This document shows positions 22,239 through 30,983 of a stretch of DNA of 64,000 bases, piece after piece (positions within the stretch are counted from its first letter, which is position 1; each line of letters begins with the position of its first letter). A program made the position numbers and the translations under genes. Below the pieces are notes generated by a model. It searched no databases and was not told the origin of the DNA. It saw only the letters and a program-made list of their open reading frames with translations. Source of the DNA: Telmatactis stephensoni (Eukaryota > Cnidaria > Anthozoa > Actiniaria > Isophelliidae). The stretch lies in NCBI GenBank assembly GCA_029948255.1, contig JALIZF010001504.1, positions 248,001 to 312,000 on the forward strand. The letters run 5' to 3'.

Positions 22239-22533
22239 AAGCCGGCGATACACGCTGCAATTTTTTCTCGCGCTGGCAACGCAATTTTAGATTTTGTTGC
22301 AGAGAAAAATTGCAGCGTCTATCATCACTCTTCAACAATCAGTACGAGCGTGCAATGTTGCAGAGAAAAGTTCAAACTTTTGAACTTTCTGCAACATTTT
22401 TTTTGTTGCGAGACATCGTTGCCGCCCATGTTGGCAGACATGATATATACACTCGGCAATTTCGCTCTCGCAACAAAATCTCTAAAATTGCATTGCAGGC
22501 GCGAGAAAAAATTGCAGCGTGTATCGCCGACTT
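22239..22533. mobile_element. Fold-back MITE, 'gccggcgatacacgctgc' ends
   Basis: 'gccggcgatacacgctgcaa' with 'ttttttctcgcgc' (22241-22273) pairs with its reverse complement at 22499-22531. The interior repeats 'ttgcagcgt' and 'tttctgcaacattttt'. A degraded relative lies at 29490-29697. Confidence 0.8.
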
Positions 22534-22622
22534 TATACCAATTTACGCTCGTGTCAGAGACGGAGAAAGTACGGATGTCATAGAAAATTTGTCCAAGACA
22601 ATTCGCTCGTTTGGAAAGACCT

Positions 22623-22869
22623 TTAAGGCGCTGTTACACTGTGCAATTTTCCCAGCAACTTGTCTCGCAACGGCGTTGCGAAACAAGTTACAGAGAAAAT
22701 TTATGCGCTGTTACACTGTGCAATTTTCCCCAGCAACTTGCAATATTTTGGCCAGTTGCTGGACAAAATTGCACAGTGTAACAGCGCATGAATTTTCTCT
22801 GCAATTTGTTTTGAAACGCTGTTGCGAGACAAGTTGCTGGGAAAATTGCACAGTGTAACAGCGCCTTTA
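22623..22869. mobile_element. Nested double fold-back, 'gcgctgttacactgtgcaa' ends
   Basis: The outer ends 'aaggcgctgttacactgtgc' (22625) and the inverse ending at 22867 enclose an inner pair of the same end (22706 and its inverse ending at 22789). Four copies of one ~35-bp terminus are thus arranged as two nested palindromes, as if the element had inserted into itself or grown by copying its end. Confidence 0.8.
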
Positions 22870-23155
22870 GTTTGAAATTCGTACTAATGTTGTTGAAATC
22901 AAGTATATTTAATTAAAGCTAATGTTAATGGAAATACGGGAAAACCTACACCCTCTATACCCCTTTGCTAAATGAAATCACGCAAAAATATTTGGTCTTT
23001 TCACGCGTCACGGATAATTAAAAAACCTCTTTCACGTTTACAAAAAAGTCAAGTTGCTTTCACGTAGACGCAAAAAGATTTTAGACCTTAAATCACGTTT
23101 CACGTCAAAATAAATTAGCCATTCACGTTTCACGCAAAAGGTATAGGAGACCCTG

Positions 23156-23501
23156 CTCAGTTGATGTAATATATTCATAAAAATTATTAAAATTATTGTA
23201 AAAGTTAAAATTATATTGTCGTTCTATCTATTGTTTTTTGTGTTATTCATTATAAAATTATATTGTCGTTCTTATGTTTTTTTTGTGTTAGAGTACACGC
23301 ACTTAATCCGTGAAGCATAAATAGTGCAAAATAGTGCTAAATTATGGTAATTCCTTTGTTTCCTATTGTCTAATCAACACTATTTACTACTAATTAGTAG
23401 TGTTTGTTTCACGGATTAAGTGCATGCACTCTATTCATTATAAAATTATATTGTCGTTCTATCTATTGCTTTATTTTTATGAATATATTACATCAACTGA
23501 G
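23156..23501. mobile_element. TIR element with a second TIR element inside
   Basis: Outer ends: 'ctcagttgatgtaatatatt' (23156) and its exact inverse (23482-23501). Next to each end is a direct copy of 'attataaaattatattgtcg'. Inside, 23290-23432 has its own ends, 'agagtacacgcacttaatcc' and 'ggattaagtgcatgcactct'. The arrangement reads as a nested insertion. Confidence 0.75.
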
Positions 23502-23715
23502 TGCTACGTAGGTTCTCCTGGGCGATATTGGCAACACCATTGCATTTGTTTGCAGCTGTGTTGCGCTTTGGTGAATAACCGCAGACAAACGATATGCTTT
23601 TTTGACATATATAGATTCATATGAAAATTCATGAATATACGAAAAAATGATTTCACGAAAATGTTTGACATTTTCATAAAGCGAAAGTTATACTTTGTAA
23701 AAACATGAAAGTTCT

Positions 23716-23721
23716 TTTATT
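23716..23721 (-). terminator. Poly(A) signal for the LicD gene
   Basis: TTTATT on the + strand is AATAAA on the - strand, about 135 bases downstream of the LicD-family stop codon at 23853. Position fits a short 3' UTR; cleavage site not visible. Confidence 0.4.
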
Positions 23722-23852
23722 ATGATAAATACCTAGCTAGCTAAATCCGCAGTATTTAGAAGGCGCAGTCTTCCATGACCCAAGTACGTTTTTGGCAGAC
23801 ATAATTCACTCTTAATATGCAAATACACAACGCGAGCGGCTAGCGTTTGAAA

Positions 23853-24533
23853 TTAACAACCTCTTGGCTTTACTTCTTTCCACCAGTTATCACGATATAA
23901 GTGTTTTAAGATTTCAAAACCTCCTTTAGGTATAGAGATATTAAAATGTCCAAAACGAACCTTAGGTAAGGGAGGCTGCACTGTCCACGAAGGAAAAGTA
24001 TGATGATAATTGTAGTTAATAAAAAACAACCACGATTCCAATCCTGTTCTCTTTTTTACACCATTGTGTTCGTAAAGGGCAAACAAGTCTATAGTAAGCG
24101 TTTGATTTGGTCGCGATAACTTTATTGTGCCACTTTGAAGCCATTTGTTTTCGATAATAAAGCCAGAATCCCTGAAAGACTTGATAAAATCTTCAATGGT
24201 TCTAAATGAGGCGAAACTTTCGCAGTCACCACAGAAGCCGATGTCCACGTCGTTGTCCCAAGGTAGAGGACCTTCCATTCGCATAGCACCGAAAATCGAC
24301 CCGTACATCAGCCAGTGATCAATTTTCAAGTTAGTCAAAATGCGGTGGACTCGGTAAGTTGAATCTATTAATTGAGACAATTCAGAATCGGTGTTGCTGC
24401 ATTTCATAACGTTTCTCCATGGCGGATTCATATAGTTTGAATAGCTTTTATAATTAAAATGAACATACAAAGCCACCATCGAAAGAACCGTAAGACTTAC
24501 AAGGACATTTCTCTTAGTGCTTCCCGGTCTCAT
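23853..24533 (-). CDS. LicD-family Golgi/ER protein, intronless
   Basis: A single 226-codon frame from ATG 24533 to TAA at 23853. Residues 1-9 are basic (RPGSTKR) and 10-26 hydrophobic, giving a type II signal anchor with a lumenal C-terminal domain. The LicD nucleotidyltransferase-like core has HWLMYGSIFGAMR (residues 73-85), then LPWDNDVDIGF with the DxDxD metal site Asp93, Asp95 and Asp97, and a later DLFALYE segment. LicD proteins transfer phospho-sugars or phosphocholine; animal members include fukutin and FKRP, which add ribitol phosphate to glycans. Substrate here is not predictable. Its length is short compared with fukutin because it lacks the extra N-terminal domain. The neighbouring FKRP-like gene (30984-42310) belongs to the same superfamily. 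Absence of introns could mean retroposition or a naturally intronless family. Confidence 0.8.
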   Translation of the reverse strand: MRPGSTKRNVLVSLTVLSMVALYVHFNYKSYSNYMNPPWRNVMKCSNTDSELSQLIDSTYRVHRILTNLKIDHWLMYGSIFGAMRMEGPLPWDNDVDIGFCGDCESFASFRTIEDFIKSFRDSGFIIENKWLQSGTIKLSRPNQTLTIDLFALYEHNGVKKRTGLESWLFFINYNYHHTFPSWTVQPPLPKVRFGHFNISIPKGGFEILKHLYRDNWWKEVKPRGC

Positions 24534-24847
24534 ATTTGCTCGTGACTATGAACACTTCCAGTAGGTGTAGCCTGGGTAGCCAGGCTCTCAATAGCAGGCC
24601 CGGCTCAACTGATGTGCTCAACCGTACGTTAGTCGTTATATTAGACGTTAAAAAAAATGATATTAGAGACTTTAAGATTGGCGTTTTTGGCAAACCGCTA
24701 ACGCCAAAAATCGACTGATCCTTAAATCAATTCAACAAGTAAATATAGGACAAATCTCTTAATGACAGAAAATACAAATATCATAACTTTAGTGTACAAA
24801 CGGCTGAGGACGGATAGCTAAAGTTAAAGTTAATCATAAGGTACACT

Positions 24848-25220
24848 CGCAACGGCAGACGACAGAGGATCACGTGACCTACTTTTTTCGTACCTGGCGT
24901 TTCCGTTCAAACGTAGAAATGAGTTGTCTCGCGTTTGCCGTTAACGCGAAAACAGGGCCGTATATAGCCACCATTTAAACATTGGTACGGTTTTTAAAAG
25001 CTGATCCGGTTTTTTCGTTTTCCTACACGAATTCATGCTATTAAAACTACAATGGCAATGGTTCTAGCGGTAAAAGTTGGTCTGGTTGAAGCCTGACTAA
25101 CCGTACCGGTGGCTACGGCCCTGAAAAAGTCGTCACACTCATTTTTAAGTGCCAAACACATCGTCATCGGGCGCAAAAAAAAGCCGATCACGTGATCGTC
25201 TTTGCCGTCTGCCGTTGACG
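24848..25220. mobile_element. MITE with 'caacggcagac' ends, host of a second MITE
   Basis: The left end 'cgcaacggcagacgacagag' then 'gatcacgtgac' matches inverted 'gatcacgtgatcgtctttgc' 'cgtctgccgttg' (25188-25217). A second MITE (24953-25123) lies inside it. It lies upstream of the LicD gene (start 24533, - strand). Confidence 0.65.
24953..25123. mobile_element. 'cagggccgta' MITE family, copy 1
   Basis: Ends 'cagggccgtatatagccacc' and 'ggtggctacggccctg' are inverted. The 171-bp sequence, including 'ttttcgttttcctacacgaa' and 'ctgactaaccgtacc', is found again in opposite orientation at 62078-62242. Confidence 0.85.
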
Positions 25221-25518
25221 TATACGTGAAACTTAAGCTTCCTAATCCTCAAATAGTTACCCCTGTTTATGACCAAAAAACTCAGACAAATTCCCATACC
25301 CTGTGATTAAGGTTGATAGAAAATAGATACCCTGAATATGACAAGAAACTAAAAAAAGTTGGGAAATGGATACGCTGTTCATGACAAGAAACTCAAAAGA
25401 CCATACCCTGTTCAGCGGATCAGCCTGTATAGTCCATATATGGGAGTACTCCCTCATCCCCCTCTGGGAGGGGAGGGGCTTATTCAGTCATTTATGCTAT
25501 AAAAATACGGAAAATGTT

Positions 25519-25987
25519 TCAAAGTTCAGATTTTGTTTCCTCTTTTTCTTCTGAGCGTACTTCTATGAGTATTTTTCCTGTATTTAAATTATCTTCCATT
25601 CTCTTGTGTGCATCACTGATCTTCTCCAGAGGAAACACGCTGTCTATGATGGGTTCTAGTTTGCCTGAACTGAAGTGAGGCAAAGCATCTCTTGTGAAAG
25701 AGCTTATTAAGTCTGCCTTGTACTATAAAACAATTAAAAAAGTTTGGTGTTACATAAAACTCTGAGCAAAAAGGACTAAGCAATACTTCTTAGAAGCACG
25801 TGGAGATCAAGCTACGTTATACAATAAAGTTCGTTTACGCATTCTTTAAATCACTGATTGACTGACTGATTGATCGATTGATTGATTGATTGATCGATTG
25901 ATTGATTGATTGAATGATTAAATGATTGATTGATTGATTGATTGATCGATTGATTGATTGATTGATTGATCGATCGATCGATCGATC

Positions 25988-26019
<32 letters not shown>

Positions 26020-29000
26020 TATTTGTTCATACATTCAATTCTTGATTTCTCTACCAAAGCACCCACCCACCCACCCACCCATTCATTCATTCATTCATTC
26101 ATTCATTCACTCATTTATTCATCCATTCACTCATTCATTCCTCTACCATCAACCCATTTTTTCATTCATTTATATTATTTTATCCATCAGCTAGGCCATC
26201 CATCCATATATCCTTCAATTCATTCATTAATTCATTCATACATTTATTCACTCATCAATAATTGATTCACAGGGGTGGATTTAGGGGTGGGGTGCAGGGG
26301 GTGCACACCACCTCCTAAGACAACTTTGAGTCCTTTTTTTCTCAATATTTAAATTCCAAAATATCCTCTCAGCAGTTTCCAATTTATATGATGGTGCACC
26401 CCTGCCTGAAGATAATCCTGGATCCACCCCTGATTCGCACATTCATTCATCTGTGCATCCATTCCTCATTCATTTATTCATCCATTCATTTACACATTCA
26501 TTCATTTATTCATTCATTTATCAATTCATTTGCTCACCAATCCATCCACCCATTCATTTATTTGTCCATTGATCCATTTGTTTTCACATTCATTTATTCA
26601 TCTTTTCATTCATCCATCCATCCATCCATCCATCCATTCATTCATTCATTCATTTATTGGAATTCATTCATTCATTTCCACAACAAAAAATATTGGGCTC
26701 TCAGGGACTGTAAATGAAATCTTTATGTCCACATCATTTTCTCCTGAGAGAAAAATGGCATTCAGGTATATTTTGTAACTTTATCAAGATTACTAACCTC
26801 TTTAGATCTAGTTCGTAGAGTTGTGCCCATGATTGTAGCTCGTTTCCCTAGCAACTGACGAAGAATATCACCATTAACATTGCCACCACCTAACAGCCCA
26901 TAAACAACCCATCGACCTTCCTTTGCGAGGCTTTTGGCATTTTGCTCCCAAAATGAACCTCCAACACAGTCCGTAATAATGTCTACTCCTTTTTCTAAAA
27001 GAGAAAATGCACAAAATGAGTTTACTTCCATGAAGACGACATACATAAATTTCAAGGAATTACTTTAAAGATTCATAATTTTATTACTCAAAGGGTACAG
27101 TTGTGGTGAGTATAGGTTTGCCTTGTCTTTGTCAACATAGTAGTCTCAAGGTAGTTAAGGCCTGGGTTTGACCTTGCTTGACCTTGGAACGTTTTTGTTA
27201 TGCTCAATGAGATATAACAATGAAAAACTTATTTCACTTGGCACAATGTTAAATAATAACTAGTTGAGTGACCTTAACTCAGTGTTCTCGATGTAGGGTA
27301 GTCACATGACCAATTACGACAAAAATTTGTTTTTCTGGAATCCACAATTCAATTTCACTTAAAGAACAGAAATAACACCTCTAATGTATAAAGAAAGCTC
27401 AACCCTAAATAGTTATGTGTAGACATCTGGACTTTAAACAATTAGCTGTGAGCAAAGAATTATTTAAAGTTTTGGTCACATTACATTGTCTTTTGCTAAA
27501 AATCACTTTAATGAAAATTGATTGTCACGTTCTCTACTCAAAATGGAATAGACTCACATAAAAGAACTACATCTCAAGCATTTGCTCAAAACTCAAGTGC
27601 AGACAATTTTTTAAACATTTTGTTACAATAAACGACCTATCTGGTCACATAACCCTAAGATTCATTATTTTATGAATATCTAACATTGTGACAAATATCA
27701 TTTATTTCTGGTTTAACATTCATGCTACAGCACAAAACACATATTTCGCCCCATCTAGCCAATGACCCAGGCCTTAACTACCTTGAGGTGGTCATCTTGT
27801 TTATCTCCCGGGGATAAAAGAACTAATGACATTATAATGAGAAAATGACTACAAACAAATTATCAAACAAAATGGAAACCTGCATAAAAATTGCTATAAA
27901 ACACTAATTTACTTAAAATGAGGAAATTCCTTATTCAAACTATAAAAATTGTTCAAACATATGATACGCAAACCTGCAAGAGACACCTTAATTTTAACAT
28001 TTACAACATATTTAATAGATATTAACCTTGTGTTTGTTTAAGAATCCAATCAGAAAAGTTCCCAGTTTTGTAGTTAAACCCAGCCGCAGCACCCAAATTA
28101 ACAGCAGCATTAATTTTCTTTTCACTTCCTGCTGTTACAAATGGTATGGCTTTGGCCAGTTTTGTCAGTTGTACCAATGATGTCCCAACACCACTACCCC
28201 CAGCATGTATTAGAACATTTTCCCCCTCTTTCACTTTGCCAAGAAAATGTAGAAGTTGATAGGCTGTAAGCCAGACTTCTGGTATTGCAGCAGATTTGGA
28301 GAAGGGGTAGGAACGTGGTACTGGCATGACATGAGTTTCATGGACAGTAACATACTCAGCATATCCACCGCCTAAAATAAATAAATGACCAAACAAATGA
28401 ATAAAAGGAAGAAAGAAAAAGAGGGAAAGGAACAAAGAAAGGGAGAACAAAGGCATCAGTGAAAAGATGACAGTAAGAAAGGAAAGAAGGGAAAAGGGAG
28501 AGAGGGTGAGAACTTTAGGTTAACTGTACCTGCCACGAGGGCCATGACTTTATCCCCTTTCCTGTTAAAAAAAGAAAAAAGGAAAAATTGATGAACTGCA
28601 TAGGTCAGATTTTTTATGAGTGTTAAAAGAGTGGAAAGGCCGCGGCACGGTCGCGGCGTGGCTACGGCAGAATTTTTGAATGTTTTGATAGGAAACACGG
28701 CACTGACACAGTCATGGCACGGCGCGGTCCTTTTCACACTCATACGAAATCTGCACCATACATGTTATTGTTTAGGTTGTGCATTAGGAAACTGATAGAA
28801 GTCATTCATGCTTCATATGTTTTAGGTTGGGCAAGTGAGTTCCAATAACTTAACAGCTAGCTAATTTGCATGTTTGGCTACAGTATCTACAGTTGGTCAC
28901 AGATATTAAGCCTATTATACTATAAAACAAAGACTTTATCAAATAAGCTCATTTTGGGGGGTTTTGAACAGTGTCCATGCTGAGATACATCTACAACAAA

Positions 29001-30039
29001 TTATGTAAAACTCCAGAAGAATTTAAGGAGTGTCAAGGACCCCAAAATGATTTCTCAAGGATGATACAGCTGACTAATATTATCTGCATTTACAGAGTGT
29101 TTTTTTACTGACAGTTTAACTGAAATGCTTAGACTTACTATTAAAAAATTCATTATAATTTCCCATTACATTCAACAAGCCCCTAGTATCAATTCAAGGA
29201 GTTGAGCAGAAGTTCAAGAGAGTTATTAGTCTTCTTTGCAGCCATTTTTTGTATCGGGACAAAAAACATATTAGCTTGAATGAATTTCAAGGAGTTTAAT
29301 TTCTTAATTTAATTAAGGAGTGTAGCATATTAAACCCTCTTGGAAATCCAATTTATTGAGTGCAAAATAATACAATAAAATGACAAACATTTTGGTGCAT
29401 TAAAATGATTGAATTGACTGGTGATTTTTTCCCCCTCGGAACACTAAATCAGATTTTGAATTAATTTATTAATTAATCTATTAATTTAGATATTTTTGCA
29501 GAAAATTGCAGCATCTTAACCATCATTCAATATCTTGTAAAGAAAAGTTTCTGCAACCAGTTTTTATTGCGGGAAATCGTTGGAGGCGTTGTTGCACAGA
29601 CATATACACTCGGCAATTTCGGTCTCGCAACAATATCTCTAAAAATTCCACTGACAGCGCAAGGAAAAAATTGCAGCGTCATCTAGCGTATTAATTACAA
29701 CCTCTTTCTTGTTTCTTCCATTGGATATACCTTGCTCGCAAGGATGGTAAGACTGTGCCCTGTGTTTAAAAGAAGAGTTTATTACCTCCATTCTAGACGA
29801 CACGAGGGACCAATTTCTTCTACAACTCCTGCAACTTCGAGTCCAAGGATCTCAGACTCTCCTGGCGGTGGTGGGTATGAGCCTTTTCTCTGCAACGTGT
29901 CGGCTCTGTTCACAGCGCTGTAATATACACGAATCAGAAGCTCGTTTAAACCAACAGACGGCCTTGGAACCTCCTCAACTCTCATTTTTTCAGGTCCCCC
30001 ATGTTCATGGACTACTGCTCGCATAGTCTGTGAGGCCAT
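25519..30039 (-). CDS. TP53I3-like: TP53I3/PIG3-type quinone oxidoreductase, 5 exons
   Basis: Exons in transcript order: 30039-29786, 28561-28530, 28371-28027, 26994-26798 and 25722-25519; all introns are GT..AG and phases agree, giving 343 aa (human TP53I3 has 332). The protein is a zinc-free medium-chain reductase using NADPH to reduce quinones. Visible blocks: [12 protein letters not shown] at the start, [22 protein letters not shown] (split here as [10 protein letters not shown] and SYPPPPG), [23 protein letters not shown], the cofactor loop HAGGSGVGT (about 151-159), [33 protein letters not shown] and a C-terminal [10 protein letters not shown] segment. I chose ATG 30039 (acaATGG context, matching family starts). 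In-frame ATGs at 30102 and 30168 would add a hydrophobic leader, so an organelle-targeted form is possible. Intron 4 contains microsatellites and a MITE; intron 3 holds a 643-bp TIR element. Confidence 0.9.
25850..26265 (+). repeat. (TTGA)n then (ATTC)n microsatellites
   Basis: 25852-26027 is TTGA/TCGA tetranucleotide repeat; 26060-26265 is ATTC/ACCC-type repeat. Both lie in intron 4 of the quinone oxidoreductase gene. The Ile/His/Ser-rich open frames they create are not genes. Confidence 0.9.
26270..26432. mobile_element. 'tcaggggtggat' MITE family, copy 1
   Basis: 'caggggtggatttaggggtg' on the left and 'ataatcctggatccacccct' on the right are imperfect inverted ends. The interior ('gggtgcacaccacctcc', 'gcagtttccaatttatatga') is shared, inverted, with 49163-49343. 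Confidence 0.8.
26433..26670 (+). repeat. (CATT)n microsatellite, second block
   Basis: Degenerate CATT/CATC repeats continue on the right side of the MITE at 26270-26432, so that MITE appears to have inserted into one long tetranucleotide tract. Confidence 0.85.
27145..27787. mobile_element. 643-bp TIR element in intron 3
   Basis: 'ctcaaggtagttaaggcctg' plus 'ggt' on the left is exactly inverted at 27765-27787; weaker pairing extends a few bases outside. The interior has no open frame of note, so it is non-autonomous. It lies between exons 3 and 4 of the quinone oxidoreductase gene. Confidence 0.75.
28602..28756. mobile_element. 'gcacggcgcgg' MITE family, copy 3
   Basis: Starts 'gtcagattttttatgagtg' and ends 'cactcatacgaaatctgcac'; the core contains 'cacggcactgacacagtcat' and 'ggcacggcgcggtcc'. 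It begins about 40 bp upstream of exon 2 of the quinone oxidoreductase gene (- strand), inside intron 1. Confidence 0.75.
28757..29489. other. Quinone oxidoreductase intron 1, no feature seen
   Basis: AT-rich intron sequence. Short repeats of 'aaggagtgt' (about 29024 and 29324) are the only pattern I noticed. Confidence 0.4.
29490..29697. mobile_element. Degraded relative of the 22239-22533 MITE
   Basis: Shares 'agacatatacactcggcaat', 'ttcggtctcgcaacaatatc' and 'attgcagcgtcatctagcg' with the interior and right end of the 22239-22533 element in the same order. One end is eroded. Confidence 0.65.
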
Positions 30040-30983
30040 TGTAGGGATGAAGAGGAGAAAGAAGTGAATTATCGTCCGAATAATCCTGAACTCTGAAAAC
30101 ATCGTGACAGCAGGGGTTAAAAGGGTGCTTATGGGTAATGGAACAGAGCCACAGGTGCCCCAAAACAAAACAAAAAATTCACAAATAAAATCAAGATATT
30201 TTTGGGAGAAATTTGTTGAGTTTTAGTTGCTTGTTTATATTACATAACTTCAGACAACAATGATAAAAACAATAGCAAAAATGACTTAATTAACTCAGTG
30301 CTAGAATTAGTTGGGATTCCTGTGTTAAAAGTAGGGTTGCGTGACCGGAAGCCACGAGTTACAGTGCGACGCACCTAAACGTGGATACCCAATTAACCTT
30401 TTTACAAGATGTTTAACGAGGCATATTAGGTCAAAAAGAGACTAAAATCAATATCGTTGAGGTAAAGGTTCGAATTTTGAGAAGAAATCTCTCCAAATTA
30501 TTTCAACTTGGCATGTTTTTGGTCGTTTCTGTTGCAAATATAAATAAAATCTTTGTTGACACGACTTTGACCTCATGTGACAATGTACAAATTCTTGTTC
30601 ACTGATTGGCTAACTTCTAAAAAAAATTCATTGGGTGGCCATGGGTTAGGCGCGTCGCACTATAATCGCGTTGCGCAGCGCTACTAAAAATAACGCGCGT
30701 ATTCTAGATGCATGAACTCAGATAAACATTATGAATCTGTAATCGTACTGAATAGAACACGGAGAAAAATCCAAAGTACCGAAACTGGGCTCAAGGAAAT
30801 GAAAAATTCGGTTTGTTTGTCCGAGTCACTGTTGCAAAATCGTTCCAATAGTAATCTCGTACCCAGAGCCTGCGCGGTTTTTCTCGGTCGCTGACCAAGA
30901 GGAACGCAGGCTCTGGGTACGAGATTGATGTTGTCCGGGTTCAAATCATCAAGTATAAGGTTGATTATCTGTCCAGCAACAAG
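30040..30983. promoter_or_regulatory. Divergent intergenic region, possible bidirectional promoter
   Basis: Lies between the start codons of the quinone oxidoreductase (-) and FKRP-like (+) genes. A GC-richer patch with 'gcgacgcacc' and 'ataatcgcgttgcgcagcgc' lies at about 30360 and 30660. The fold-back at 30853-30926 sits in the probable 5' UTR or promoter of the FKRP-like gene. Promoter function is inferred from gene orientation only. Confidence 0.35.
30853..30926. mobile_element. Short fold-back, 'aatctcgtacccagagcctg' arms
   Basis: 'aatctcgtacccagagcctg' is perfectly inverted at 30907-30926 around a ~34-bp centre ('gaccaagagg' / 'ggtcgctgac'). It ends 57 bp before the FKRP-like start codon. 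Confidence 0.8.

Noticed and set aside
22230..22858. Long + strand frames (117 and 182 codons)
   Set aside because: They read straight through palindromic MITEs; no domain and no splice support.
26006..26778. His/Ile/Ser-rich frames
   Set aside because: Tetranucleotide repeats in an intron of the quinone oxidoreductase gene.
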